NCBI GenBank assembly: GCA_030278895.1
Contig: JARXKK010000002.1
Location: 36,512-81,521 of the forward strand
Reading direction: 5' to 3'
DNA length: 45,010 nucleotides
Origin: Acidobacteriota bacterium
GTDB taxonomy: Bacteria > Acidobacteriota > Thermoanaerobaculia > UBA5066
Shown here one piece after another: positions 9,106 to 17,666 of this stretch (its first letter is position 1; each line of letters begins with the position of its first letter). A model generated the notes under the pieces. The model was not told the DNA's origin, searched no databases, and was given only the letters and a program-made list of their open reading frames with translations. The translations under genes and the position numbers were made by a program.

Positions 9106-11597
9106 GGCTTGTCGCCCCGCGGCGCGACGAGCGGAACGCGAACGAAGGCGGCGTTCACCGGAGCGGGCATTTCGGAGTCCGCGCCCCGCACGCTCTTCCA
9201 GACCGCCTCGTTGAGCTCGAGGTCGGGAGCCGCGTCCTCCTTCGTGAAATCCCACGTTCCGACGAGGGCCTGCATGGGCGCGCCGTCCGCGTTCATCTCG
9301 TAGAACGGAATCTTCGTCTCGCGATGGACGAAGGGCGCGGGATCGGGCGCGTCCGAGAAGGCAGCCGTCATCGGGGTCGCGGACGCGTCGTGCTGCGAAA
9401 GGGGCGGCAGGCCTAGAATCAGCTCCATCGTCCGGAGCATCGACACCGTCGAGTACATCGTCGAGTCGACGAAGCCCGCGCGGCGCGTGTACGGCGAGAT
9501 CACGAGGCCGACGGTTCGGTGGGCGTCGACGTGGTCCGACCCGTTCTGCGCGTCGTCCTCGATCACGAAGATCGCGGTTTCCTTCCAGAAGGGTGAGTGC
9601 GAGATCGCCTCGACGAGGCGCCCAAGCGCGACGTCGTTCTCGGCGACCATCGCGCGCGGCGTGCGCTCGCCCTTCTTCGTCCCCGCCGTGTGGTCGCCTC
9701 CGAGCCGCACGATCGTGAGGCGCGGCATCTCCTTCGCCTTCACGAAGCCGCGGAATTCCTTGAGGAAGACGTCGACGCGCGCATTGTCGAGGATTTCGAG
9801 GTCGAAGCCGGGATAGAAGGGGCACGTGTTGTCCTTCAGCGCGCCTTCCATCCCCGTCTCGAGGGTCAGCTTCGTCGGCGTCATCTCGGCGGAGACGCCG
9901 ACGAACTCCCCGTAGTTGCGCAAGGTCAGCCCCGCGCGTGCGGCGGCATCCCAGAGATAACCGTTCGTCGGGAAAGCGTTCGGGTCGTTTCCCTCGAACA
10001 GGTAATCGAAGCCCTTGCCGCCGTAATTCGGCGGCCAGATCTTCTCGACGAAATCCGTCGCATAGGCCCCCATCGACCAGTTATGACCGTCCGCCGAGAC
10101 CTCGGCGTCGCAGTAGAGGTTGTCGAGGAGGACGAACTCCTCGGCGAGCGCGTGGGCGTTCGGCGTCACGTCGCGGCCGAAGAGGACGAGCGCGGGGTCG
10201 CCGTTCCCCTGCGTCAGGTCGCCGAGGACCTGGTCGTACGTTCGGTTCTCGCGAATGACGTAGACGACGCGCTTGATCGGCGAGGCGCCGCCCGGCGCCG
10301 CCGGGACGACGGCCGAAGCCTTGACGGGGGCGGCGCCGCGCGCCCCGGGACGCCGGTTCGCGTAAGCGCGCGCCGTGAGGGCCGTGAGCGCCTTCGGCGA
10401 CGGGGCCTCGATCCGCGAGACAGAGCCCGGGATCGTGCGTGTCTTCTTCCAGGGCTTCCCGTCGCCCTTCTTCGTGGGGTCGGGTCCGCCGACCGCGTTC
10501 GACCACGACCACCCACCTTTCGCGTTCGCGACCCAGAGCGTCTTCCCGTCCGAGGAGAGCGCGAGCGCGGCCGGATACCAGCCGCTCGGGACGAAGCCCT
10601 TTGTCCGCGCCGCGCGCGGATCGCCGCCCACGTCCAGGACGGCAACCGCGTCGTCGTCGGCGTTCGCGACGAAGAGCGTCTTCCCGTCCGGCGAGAGGGC
10701 GACCGCGTTCGGCGTGGATCCGTCCGGCAGCGCGTCGGCCGAGGGCGTGCCGGGGCCGTCCGGACCGAGCGCGACGGAGATCTGGCGCACCACCGTCCGC
10801 GACGCCACGTCCACGGCAGCGACGAGGTTCCGGTTCGACTGGGCGACGAAGAGCGTCTTCCCATCCGGCGAGAACACGAGGGCCGACGGATGATCGGCGG
10901 TCTTCACGGTCGCGACGACCGAGCCCTTGACGGCATCGACGAGCGACACGGACGCCGCGCCCCAGTTCGCGACGGCGAGAAGGCTCCCCTCAGGCGAGAG
11001 GACCGGCCGGTAAGGATGGACCCCGACGGGAACGGACGCCGCGACCGTGCGCGACGCGAGATCGATCCTCACGATGTCGTTCAGGAACAGTCGCGCGACC
11101 CAGAGGCTCTTCCCGTCCGCGGTCACCGCGAGACCGGACGGCGTCGCGTCGAGCTTGGCCGGTTCGTCGTCCCTCCGGAGCGGAAGCGGGTCCTCCGGAA
11201 CGAAGCGGTCGCTCTCGAGCCGGTAGACGAGGACGTTCTTCCCACCCGCCCCCGCAAGATAGACCCGCGAGCCGTCCGGAGACACCGCGAGGCCCAGCCA
11301 GGACTTTTTCACGGGCTCCTTCGCGAGCGACTTTCCCGTCGCCGCATCGAGTAGGTGGAGCGACTGGTCGTCCGCGCCCATGCAGGCGACGACGACGCGC
11401 TTGCCGTCGGGCGTGAGGGCGAGGGCGAAGGGATAGGGGGCGACCTCGGTCTGTGTCCCCGTGGGCGTCAGGAGCCGGCCGTTCGGGAGGAGCATTTCGC
11501 CCGTCGAGAGCTTTCCGGGGACGAGACGGTCGGAGGCCGCGACGGAGAAGGCAAAAGCGAGGGTGACGAGGGGGAACAGACGGACGGCTCGGCGCAT
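9102..11597 (-). CDS. Secreted YVTN beta-propeller / phosphoesterase fusion protein
   Basis: 831 aa. A signal peptide (MRRAVRLFPLVTLAFAFSVAAS) leads into YncE/YVTN beta-propeller repeats to about residue 390, each with an SPDGKTLFVAN-type strand. The C-terminal half is a phosphoesterase of the phospholipase C/acid phosphatase group: it begins VVYVIRENRTYDQVLGDL, contains a LGGDHTAG segment and ends in the SPYTRRAGFVDSTMYSTVSMLRTMELILGL block. The expected location is the periplasm or cell surface. The propeller may bind a partner or polymer while the C-terminal domain hydrolyses phosphate esters; the substrate is unknown. It is transcribed divergently from lpdA. Confidence 0.85.
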   Translation of the reverse strand: MRRAVRLFPLVTLAFAFSVAASDRLVPGKLSTGEMLLPNGRLLTPTGTQTEVAPYPFALALTPDGKRVVVACMGADDQSLHLLDAATGKSLAKEPVKKSWLGLAVSPDGSRVYLAGAGGKNVLVYRLESDRFVPEDPLPLRRDDEPAKLDATPSGLAVTADGKSLWVARLFLNDIVRIDLASRTVAASVPVGVHPYRPVLSPEGSLLAVANWGAASVSLVDAVKGSVVATVKTADHPSALVFSPDGKTLFVAQSNRNLVAAVDVASRTVVRQISVALGPDGPGTPSADALPDGSTPNAVALSPDGKTLFVANADDDAVAVLDVGGDPRAARTKGFVPSGWYPAALALSSDGKTLWVANAKGGWSWSNAVGGPDPTKKGDGKPWKKTRTIPGSVSRIEAPSPKALTALTARAYANRRPGARGAAPVKASAVVPAAPGGASPIKRVVYVIRENRTYDQVLGDLTQGNGDPALVLFGRDVTPNAHALAEEFVLLDNLYCDAEVSADGHNWSMGAYATDFVEKIWPPNYGGKGFDYLFEGNDPNAFPTNGYLWDAAARAGLTLRNYGEFVGVSAEMTPTKLTLETGMEGALKDNTCPFYPGFDLEILDNARVDVFLKEFRGFVKAKEMPRLTIVRLGGDHTAGTKKGERTPRAMVAENDVALGRLVEAISHSPFWKETAIFVIEDDAQNGSDHVDAHRTVGLVISPYTRRAGFVDSTMYSTVSMLRTMELILGLPPLSQHDASATPMTAAFSDAPDPAPFVHRETKIPFYEMNADGAPMQALVGTWDFTKEDAAPDLELNEAVWKSVRGADSEMPAPVNAAFVRVPLVAPRGDKP

Positions 11598-11722
11598 GGA
11601 CCGAGACTATCGCGGAATAGGAGGGCTCAGGAGCGAGATGCCGGTTTCGTGCTTCGCTAAGATCATCGTCACCGTGGAGATCGTGCTGTTTGCCGTGTCG
11701 CCTTCGGCTGACGTCCCGCGGC

Positions 11723-11728
11723 TATAAT
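11723..11728 (+). promoter_or_regulatory. Candidate -10 box for lpdA
   Basis: A perfect TATAAT stands in the 199-base divergent region, 68 bases before the lpdA start. No convincing TTGACA-like -35 lies 16-18 bases upstream, so this is only a partial promoter match. Nothing else recognisable was found in this intergenic region. Confidence 0.4.
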
Positions 11729-11796
11729 CTTCGGTTGTCCGGCGCGCGCCTGCCCGGCGCGCCGCCTCGTCCAACCGGCATCCCTCAAGGAGACCC

Positions 11797-13227
11797 GTGA
11801 GCGCCAATCCCTCCCCTTCGTACGACCTCGTCGTGATCGGCTCAGGCCCCGGAGGCTACGTCGCCGCCATCCGGGCTTCCCAACTCGGCCTCAGGACGGC
11901 CGTCGTCGAGAAAGACGCAAGGGTTCCCAGCGTCGGGCTCGGCGGCACGTGCCTTCACCGCGGCTGCATTCCCACGAAGGCGATGCTCAAGTCCGCGTCG
12001 CTCTTCGACGAAGCGAGGAACCACGCCGCGGACTTCGGCGTCCGCGTCGCCGGCGTCGAGCTCGACTATCCGGCCGTCGTGAAGTTTCGTGACAAGGTCG
12101 TCTTCAAGGGGGCCAAGGGCGTCGAGTACCTCATGAAGAAGAACAAGGTCGACGTCCTCGCGGGCTTCGGACGCCTCGTCTCGCCGACGCAGGTCGCCGT
12201 GAAGGGCGATGACGGCGAGACGATCCTGAACACGAAGAACATTCTCATCGCGACGGGCTCGGTCCCCCGCGATCTCCCGTTCCTCAAGGCGGACGGCCAG
12301 GGCGTTCTGAATTCGGATCACATTCTGAAGTCGCAGGCGATCCCGAAGTCGCTCCTCGTCATCGGCTCCGGCGCCGTGGGCTCGGAGTTCGCGTCCTGTT
12401 TCTCGCGCTACGGCACGAAGACCGTTCTCGTCGAGGTCCTCCCCCGCATCCTGCCGGTGGAAGACGAAGAGATTTCGAAAGAGGTCGAGCGCCTCTTCAA
12501 GAAGCGCGGCATCGAGGTACGCACGAAGACAGGCGTCGAGTCCGTCACGCCGAACGGCGACGGCTCCGTCACCGTCAAGGCGAAGGGACCAGACGGGGGG
12601 CCGCTGTCGTGGTCCGTCGAGAAGGTGCTCCTCGCGGTCGGCCGCAAGCCGGTGACCGAGGGACTCGGGCTCGAGGCTCTCGGCGTCGCGACCGAGCGCG
12701 GCTACGTGAAGGTGGATGCGCACCAGCGGACGAACGTCCCGGGTGTCTGGGCGATCGGCGACGCCACGCCCACGATCTGGCTCGCCCACGTCGCGTCCGC
12801 CGAAGGCATCGTGGCCGCCGAGACGATGGCGGGCGCCCCGACCTTCCCGGTCAACCGCGACCAAGTCCCGGGCTGCACGTACTGCGATCCGGAGGTCGCG
12901 TCGATCGGCCTCACGGAAGCCAAGGCGAAAGAGCGCGGCTACGTCGTGAAGACAGGCAAATTCAACTTCGGCGTCCTCGCCAAGACGATGATGGAGCACA
13001 CGCAGGACGGCTTCGTGAAGATCGTCTCCGACGCGAAGTACGACGAGATCCTCGGCGTCCATATCGTCGGTCCCCATGCGACCGAGCTCATCGCCGAGGC
13101 CGGCGCGCTCCTTCGGCTCGAGGCGACCACCGAAGAGATGATCCGCACGATCCATGCGCACCCGACGCTCTCGGAGGCGCTCCACGAGGCTGCGGAGGCC
13201 GTCCACGGCCACAACATCCACGGGTAG
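11797..13227 (+). CDS. lpdA: Dihydrolipoyl dehydrogenase (E3)
   Basis: 476 aa, the usual length. The FAD-binding VIGSGPGGYVAAIRA motif is followed by the redox-active disulfide in GGTCLHRGCIPTK (Cys52 and Cys57). The NAD-binding VIGSGAVGSEFAS lies near residue 190 and the dimer-interface HPTLSEALHEAAEAVHG supplies the catalytic His-Glu pair. It reoxidises lipoyl groups on 2-oxoacid dehydrogenase or glycine-cleavage complexes in the cytosol, making NADH. The start is GTG 11797, five bases after AAGGAG. No E1 or E2 gene is in the window, so the complex it serves cannot be read from context. Confidence 0.96.
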   Translation: MSANPSPSYDLVVIGSGPGGYVAAIRASQLGLRTAVVEKDARVPSVGLGGTCLHRGCIPTKAMLKSASLFDEARNHAADFGVRVAGVELDYPAVVKFRDKVVFKGAKGVEYLMKKNKVDVLAGFGRLVSPTQVAVKGDDGETILNTKNILIATGSVPRDLPFLKADGQGVLNSDHILKSQAIPKSLLVIGSGAVGSEFASCFSRYGTKTVLVEVLPRILPVEDEEISKEVERLFKKRGIEVRTKTGVESVTPNGDGSVTVKAKGPDGGPLSWSVEKVLLAVGRKPVTEGLGLEALGVATERGYVKVDAHQRTNVPGVWAIGDATPTIWLAHVASAEGIVAAETMAGAPTFPVNRDQVPGCTYCDPEVASIGLTEAKAKERGYVVKTGKFNFGVLAKTMMEHTQDGFVKIVSDAKYDEILGVHIVGPHATELIAEAGALLRLEATTEEMIRTIHAHPTLSEALHEAAEAVHGHNIHG

Positions 13228-13281
13228 GCGCCTCGCCGGGGTCGTCCTCGGAGTCTCTATCGTCTGGAGCAAATGCATCAC

Positions 13282-13309
13282 TTGACGCCCGGGCAAACCT
13301 CTCTTACAT
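13282..13309 (+). promoter_or_regulatory. Promoter of the apbE-porin-FMN-binding operon
   Basis: TTGACG (13282-13287) and TTACAT (13304-13309) are separated by 16 bases and resemble sigma-70 -35 and -10 boxes. The predicted transcript start falls inside the adjacent inverted repeat, leaving a very short leader before ATG 13332. Confidence 0.5.
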
Positions 13310-13330
13310 TGCGACTGAGACTGAGTCGCA
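13310..13330 (+). promoter_or_regulatory. Fur-like operator overlapping the transcription start
   Basis: TGCGACTGAGACTGAGTCGCA has 7-base perfect inverted arms (TGCGACT/AGTCGCA). It can also be read as tandem hexamers TGCGAC-TGAGAC-TGAGTC, the architecture of ferric-uptake-regulator boxes. It sits directly between the -10 box and the first codon of the operon, an ideal position for repression. Fur-family identity is inferred from resemblance to the TGCGAATGAGAATCATTCGCA type of site; no fur gene is in the window. Confidence 0.45.
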
Positions 13331-13331
13331 C

Positions 13332-14339
13332 ATGCCGATCGAAACACTTACTCGCCACCTCGCCGCCATGGGAACCGTTTTTTCCCTCGCGGTGGCCGCC
13401 CCGTCACGCGACGCCGCCCTCGTGGCGAGTGAACAGGCGGTGCGCGCCGTCGAGGCGGCCGAGAGTCTTCTCTCGACATGGCGGGACGACACTCCCCTCG
13501 CCCGGCTGAACGCGGCGACGCCCGGCGATTCCCACGAGATACCAGCCCCGCTCTTCGTATTGCTGAAGAGAGTCTTTGAATGGGAAAAGGCGACCGGCGG
13601 AGCTTTCGACCCGGCCGTGGGTCCGCTCGTGACGGCGTGGGGATTGCGCTCGGGCGGCCGCATTCCTGACGGCGCGGAGCTGCGACGGGCGCGCGACGCG
13701 GCGAGCCCTGGCCTCTTCACCTTTGAAGAATCCACTCTCCGAATCTCCCGTCTCGACCCCGCCGCCCGCATCGACGAAGGCGCCTGGGGCAAGGGCTGGG
13801 CTCTCGACCGGGCGGCTGAGGCCGCGCGCGCCGCGGGGGCCACGGCAGTCGTTCTCGATCTCGGCGGCCAGATCCTCTCGTCCGGAGAGGAGACCTCCGT
13901 CGCCGTCGCGCATCCGCGTGACCGCGCGCGCACGGTCGCGACGATCCGGCTGAAGAACGCCTCGGCCTCGACGTCCGGCAACTCCGAGCGCGGCCTCGCC
14001 GTCGACGGGCGCCGCGTCGGCCACATCCTCGACCCGCGCACAGGCGAGCCCGCCCCCGATTTCGGTTCGGTGACCGTCGTCGCGAAGGACGGGCTCACGG
14101 CCGACGTCCTCTCGACGGCGTTTTTCGTCCTCGGGCCCGAAGAAGGCATGGCCTTGTCCTCGCGCCTTCGTGCAAGCGGTGTGGCTCACGAAACGCTGTT
14201 TTGCTTTGAAGGTGAAGACGGGCGGGATCTGCGGGCGTCGATGTCGCCCGGGATGAGGCTCCTCGTCAAGCCTCCGACGCGGGGCGCGCCTCTTCCTCTT
14301 ACTCATTCAAAGAAATCCCCTGAAGGAGTTCACCCATGA
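13332..14339 (+). CDS. apbE: FAD:protein FMN transferase (ApbE family)
   Basis: 335 aa from ATG 13332. Family motifs appear in order: AAMGTVFSLAV near the N-terminus, GAWGKGWALDRAAE, VVLDLGGQILSSGE, TSGNSERGLAVDGRRVGHILDPRTGEPA and TADVLSTAFFVLGPEEGM, which forms the Mg/FAD site. ApbE proteins split FAD and attach FMN to a Thr/Ser of acceptor proteins carrying an SGAT-like motif; an FMN-binding-domain protein with such a motif is encoded two genes downstream. Unlike the usual periplasmic lipoprotein form, no signal peptide or lipobox is visible and none exists upstream in frame. The last four bases overlap the porin start (ATGA). Confidence 0.92.
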   Translation: MPIETLTRHLAAMGTVFSLAVAAPSRDAALVASEQAVRAVEAAESLLSTWRDDTPLARLNAATPGDSHEIPAPLFVLLKRVFEWEKATGGAFDPAVGPLVTAWGLRSGGRIPDGAELRRARDAASPGLFTFEESTLRISRLDPAARIDEGAWGKGWALDRAAEAARAAGATAVVLDLGGQILSSGEETSVAVAHPRDRARTVATIRLKNASASTSGNSERGLAVDGRRVGHILDPRTGEPAPDFGSVTVVAKDGLTADVLSTAFFVLGPEEGMALSSRLRASGVAHETLFCFEGEDGRDLRASMSPGMRLLVKPPTRGAPLPLTHSKKSPEGVHP

Positions 14340-15712
14340 TTCGACCCTGCCCGACGCGCGGCGCCGCCGCGGCATTCAGTCTTTCTTTCTTTCTAAGCAG
14401 CTTTTTCTTCTCGTCTCCCCTTCTCGCCGACGAGCCGCCGAAGGCGTCCGACCCGGCCGCGGAGCAGCGGCTGAAGGACCTCGAGCAGAAGCTCGACGTC
14501 CTCACGAAGGAGATCGAGGCGATACGGCTCGGCGAGGCGCCCTCCGCGGCTCCGGCGCTCACGCTCGGCGGGGCTCCCGCGCTTGCCCTCGACTCGGCTT
14601 CGCATTACGGCCTCGGCCCTGCCGCGGCGCGCGTCTATGCGCGAAAGGGCGTTTCGATCGGCGGGTACGGCGAGGCTCTCTACCAGAGCTTCGCATCGTC
14701 GAAGCAAAATGGAACACCGTCCGGCCGCACGGACACGATCGATCTTTCTCGCGCCGTGTTCTACTTCGGCTACAAGTTCGACGACCACTTCGTCTTCAAC
14801 TCCGAGGTCGAGTTCGCGCACGCCGTCGCCGCGTCCGACAAGGCGGGCGAGGTCGAGATCGAATTCGCCTACGTCGACTGGCTGAGCCCGTCGAGGGCCT
14901 TCCGCGCGCGAGCAGGTCTCTTGCTCGTCCCGATGGGCTTCCTCAACGAGCTGCACGAGCCGCCCACGTTCTTCGGCGCGCGCCGCAACACCGTCGAGAC
15001 GCTCATCCTGCCTTCCACGTGGCGGGAGCTCGGCTTCGGCGGCTACGGGGACGCGGGCCCGCTCGCGTACCGCCTCTTCCTCGTGAATGGCCTCAACTCC
15101 GGGGGGTACTCGGCCGAGGGAATCCGCGAGGGCCGGCAGGAGGGCTCGCTCGCGAAGGCGCGCGACTTCGCCCTGACGGGCCGCCTCGACTTCGTCGGAG
15201 TGAACGGCCTCGTGGCGGGCGCATCGTTCTTCACGGGCTGCTCGGGTCAGGGGCGGACAACGACATTCGGCGAGACCGTCTGCGGCCGCACCACCGTCTG
15301 GGATCTTCACGCGGACTTCCGCTGGCGCGGGCTCTCGCTTCGGGCGCTCGTCGCCGGTTCGACGATCGGGGATACGGCAGCGATCAACGAGCTGAACGGC
15401 TTTTCAGGCGAGGAGGGCGTCGGGAGCCGCCAGCGCGGCTGGTACGCCGAGGCCGGGTTCGACGTCCTGACACTCGTCTCGCGCACGAAGCTCTCGCTCA
15501 CGCCCTTCGCGCGATACGAGGAGTGGGACACCCAGCGCGCGGTCCCCGACGGCTTCTCCCGAAACCCCGCGAACGACGCGCGCCAGTGGACCGCCGGGGT
15601 CGTCTTCAAGCCCATCCCGCAAGTCGTGCTCAAATTAGACGGTCAGTGGCGGAAGAACGCGGCGAGGAATGGCGTGAACCAGGTCAACGTCGCGATGGGG
15701 TACGAGTTCTGA
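14336..15712 (+). CDS. Outer-membrane beta-barrel porin
   Basis: 458 aa. A hydrophobic signal peptide (FSLSFFLSSFFFSSPLLA) is followed by a short coiled coil (AAEQRLKDLEQKLDVLTKEIEAIRLG), then a long beta-rich region of alternating aromatic and charged strands. The protein ends VNVAMGYEF, with the terminal Phe required for BAM recognition. It resembles phosphate-selective/OprO-type or carbohydrate porins that have an N-terminal coiled coil. As the second gene of the flavin operon, it may admit the electron acceptor, metal complex or flavin used by the periplasmic partner; that link is inferred only from operon structure. Confidence 0.82.
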   Translation: MIRPCPTRGAAAAFSLSFFLSSFFFSSPLLADEPPKASDPAAEQRLKDLEQKLDVLTKEIEAIRLGEAPSAAPALTLGGAPALALDSASHYGLGPAAARVYARKGVSIGGYGEALYQSFASSKQNGTPSGRTDTIDLSRAVFYFGYKFDDHFVFNSEVEFAHAVAASDKAGEVEIEFAYVDWLSPSRAFRARAGLLLVPMGFLNELHEPPTFFGARRNTVETLILPSTWRELGFGGYGDAGPLAYRLFLVNGLNSGGYSAEGIREGRQEGSLAKARDFALTGRLDFVGVNGLVAGASFFTGCSGQGRTTTFGETVCGRTTVWDLHADFRWRGLSLRALVAGSTIGDTAAINELNGFSGEEGVGSRQRGWYAEAGFDVLTLVSRTKLSLTPFARYEEWDTQRAVPDGFSRNPANDARQWTAGVVFKPIPQVVLKLDGQWRKNAARNGVNQVNVAMGYEF

Positions 15713-16242
15713 GGCGCGTCTTCACTGCCGCCCTCCTCGCCGTCTCGTCCCTCGGCGCCGCGAAGAGCTTCCTCACGCAGGAGGAGGCTCTGCGTCTCGC
15801 GTTCCCGAAGGGCGCGGTCGTGACGCGCAAGACGGCCTTCCTGTCGGAAGCCGATCGCGCGGAGGTCGCGCGCCGCTCCGGCGGCGCGCCGCCGCCCGGA
15901 CTCGTCGCGTATTACGTCGCTTCGGTGGACGGCAATCCGGCTGGCACCGCATATTTCGACACACACGTCGTGCGCACGCTCCCCGAGACGATTCTCGTCG
16001 CGGTGGATCCGAAGGGCGCCATCTCGAGAATCGAGGTTCTCTCGTTCTCCGAGCCCGAGGAGTACCTCCCCCGCGGAGCCTGGTACGGCCAGTTCCCCGG
16101 CAAGGCGCTGAGCGACGAACTCTCCGAGAATAAGGGTGTCCGCCCGGTGACGGGTGCGACGATCACGGTGCGCGTCACGGTCGAGGCGGCGCGGCGCGTG
16201 CTCGCGCTGGACGCGTTCCTCAAAGAGAAATCCCGCCGATGA
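15709..16242 (+). CDS. Exported FMN-binding domain protein (NqrC/RnfG-type domain)
   Basis: About 177 aa. The sequence from MRRVFTAALLAVSSLGAAKS is a good signal peptide, but the only codon giving that N-terminus is CTG 15709, whose last two bases form the porin's TGA (CTGA overlap); the nearest in-frame GTG lies inside the porin gene. The FMN_bind pattern is visible: YFDTHVVRTLPETILVAVDPKGAISRIEVLSFSEPEEY, then GQFPGK and RPVTGATITVRVTVEAARR. Thr151 of TGAT is the likely FMN attachment site for the ApbE encoded by the same operon, though the usual Asp three residues before the TGA(T) is Arg here. It is expected to act as a periplasmic one- or two-electron carrier. Confidence 0.8.
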   Translation: MRRVFTAALLAVSSLGAAKSFLTQEEALRLAFPKGAVVTRKTAFLSEADRAEVARRSGGAPPPGLVAYYVASVDGNPAGTAYFDTHVVRTLPETILVAVDPKGAISRIEVLSFSEPEEYLPRGAWYGQFPGKALSDELSENKGVRPVTGATITVRVTVEAARRVLALDAFLKEKSRR

Positions 16243-16673
16243 AGCGCTGGGCCGTCGTCCTGAACCACCTCGCGTGCCTTCTGGTCGGGCTCTCGGGCGT
16301 CGCGTACGGAGTCATGAAGTACTTCATGGCCGGCTCGGACCCCGATTCGCGCGCCGGTCACCCGTGGCAGCAGCCGATGCTCAAGCTCCACGTCCTCGCG
16401 GCGCCGTTTCTCGTCTTCGCGCTCGGCCTCGTCTTCAGCGGTCACGCGCTCAAGCGCCTTCAGGCCGGCGAGGACCCGGGCCGCGCCAGTGGAACCGGCC
16501 TCCTCGCGTTCGCGACCCCCCTCGTCCTCACGGGCCCCTTGATCCAGGTCTTCACGGGCGACGCCGCGCGGCAGTGGACCGGGTGGATCCACGCCGCGCT
16601 CGGCGCCGTCTACGTTCTCGCTTACGCCGCGCACCTCCTCAAGAAGGCCCCCGCGGACGGCGAGGCGGGTTAG
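16239..16673 (+). CDS. Small four-helix membrane protein, likely cytochrome b-like
   Basis: 144 aa with four hydrophobic helices and no Cys. Histidines sit at matching depths in helix 2 (His51 and His69) and helix 4 (His118 and His132), with a further His10 in helix 1. This is the spacing expected for two b hemes in a four-helix bundle such as DUF4405 or cytochrome b561-like proteins. It overlaps the FMN-binding protein gene by four bases (ATGA) and could pass quinol electrons to that flavoprotein. Heme binding is inferred from the His pattern, not from a family match I can name with certainty. It converges with the slipin gene, overlapping by four bases. Confidence 0.65.
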   Translation: MKRWAVVLNHLACLLVGLSGVAYGVMKYFMAGSDPDSRAGHPWQQPMLKLHVLAAPFLVFALGLVFSGHALKRLQAGEDPGRASGTGLLAFATPLVLTGPLIQVFTGDAARQWTGWIHAALGAVYVLAYAAHLLKKAPADGEAG

Positions 16674-17662
16674 CCGGCCTTCGGCGTGTTGCCCTGCTGG
16701 GCGAGGGCCGTCATGCCCGAGAGCCCACCGAGGCCCATCGTCTCGACGGCGCTGGACGGCACGATGACCATCGCTCCCTTTTCCTTGATGGCCTCGTAGA
16801 GCATGTTCATCGCGCGGAGGTGGAGCGCGAGCGGATGGTCCTTGTAAGCATCCCCGGCCTCGACGAACCGCGCCGAGATCTCGGTCTCCGCCGTGCCGAG
16901 GATGATCCGGGCCTGGCGCTCGCGTTCGGCCTGCGCCTGGCGCGACATCGCGTCCTCGAGGTCGGGAGGGATCTTCACGTCACGGATCTCGACGGACTGC
17001 ACGGTGATGCCCCAGGGGTTCGTCTTCTCGTCGAGGATCGTCTGAAGCTGCTTCCCGAGTCGCTCGCGCTCCGTGATCATCTCGGCGAGCATGTGGCGGC
17101 CAATCGTCTCGCGGAGCGCGGTCTGCGCCGAGAGCGCGACCGCGTCGAGGTAGTCCGCGACCTCGAGGACCGATTTCTGCGCGTCCCAGACGGTCCAGAA
17201 GACGATCGCGTCCACGTTGACGGGCACGGTGTCCTTCGTGAGCGCCGACTCCGCCGAAACGTCCGTCACGCGCACACGTTGGTCCACGAGCTGCGTGATC
17301 TGATCGATGATGGGGATCAGGGCGAAGAACCCCGGTCCCTTGAGGCCCTGGAACTTCCCGAAGCGCAGGACGACGGCACGCTCCCACTGATTCGCGACCT
17401 TGAGCGCGAAGAGCAAGTAAACGCCGAGGACGATCCCGCCGACGAACCATGCGGGAGACTGCGTCGCGACGCCCGCGGCGATTCCGGCGAGGAGCGAGAG
17501 GAAGAAGGCAAGGAAGCTCACCCCGTTCACGTACCGCCGGGCCTGAACGTCCTGCTCACTCTTCCGCTGCCGGCGCTCGGACGGCGTCGAACGGCGCGAC
17601 TCCGCGGCCGCCCGCGCCTCCTGAATCTTCTCGGTGAGCCGGGGAAAGATCACTGGGTTCAT
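16670..17662 (-). CDS. Slipin-type SPFH/band 7 membrane protein
   Basis: 330 aa from ATG 17662, preceded by AGGAGG. Residues about 40-85 hold two hydrophobic helices forming a membrane hairpin; then comes the SPFH core (ALKVANQWERAVVLRFGKFQGLKGPGFFALIPIIDQITQLVDQRVRVTDV) and an Ala/Glu/Arg-rich helix (MSRQAQAERERQARIILGTAETE). Slipins assemble into membrane-associated cages and are often paired with NfeD; no NfeD gene is adjacent. The gene lies four bases after the GntR regulator, so the pair is an operon under that regulator. The ORF track's first 72 residues are out-of-gene sequence overlapping the regulator. Confidence 0.92.
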   Translation of the reverse strand: MNPVIFPRLTEKIQEARAAAESRRSTPSERRQRKSEQDVQARRYVNGVSFLAFFLSLLAGIAAGVATQSPAWFVGGIVLGVYLLFALKVANQWERAVVLRFGKFQGLKGPGFFALIPIIDQITQLVDQRVRVTDVSAESALTKDTVPVNVDAIVFWTVWDAQKSVLEVADYLDAVALSAQTALRETIGRHMLAEMITERERLGKQLQTILDEKTNPWGITVQSVEIRDVKIPPDLEDAMSRQAQAERERQARIILGTAETEISARFVEAGDAYKDHPLALHLRAMNMLYEAIKEKGAMVIVPSSAVETMGLGGLSGMTALAQQGNTPKAG

Positions 17663-17666
17663 GGCA

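Noticed and set aside
9597-11354. 585-aa plus-strand ORF inside the YVTN/phosphoesterase gene
   Set aside because: Shadow of a confirmed gene; repetitive Arg-rich sequence mirrors the propeller repeats.
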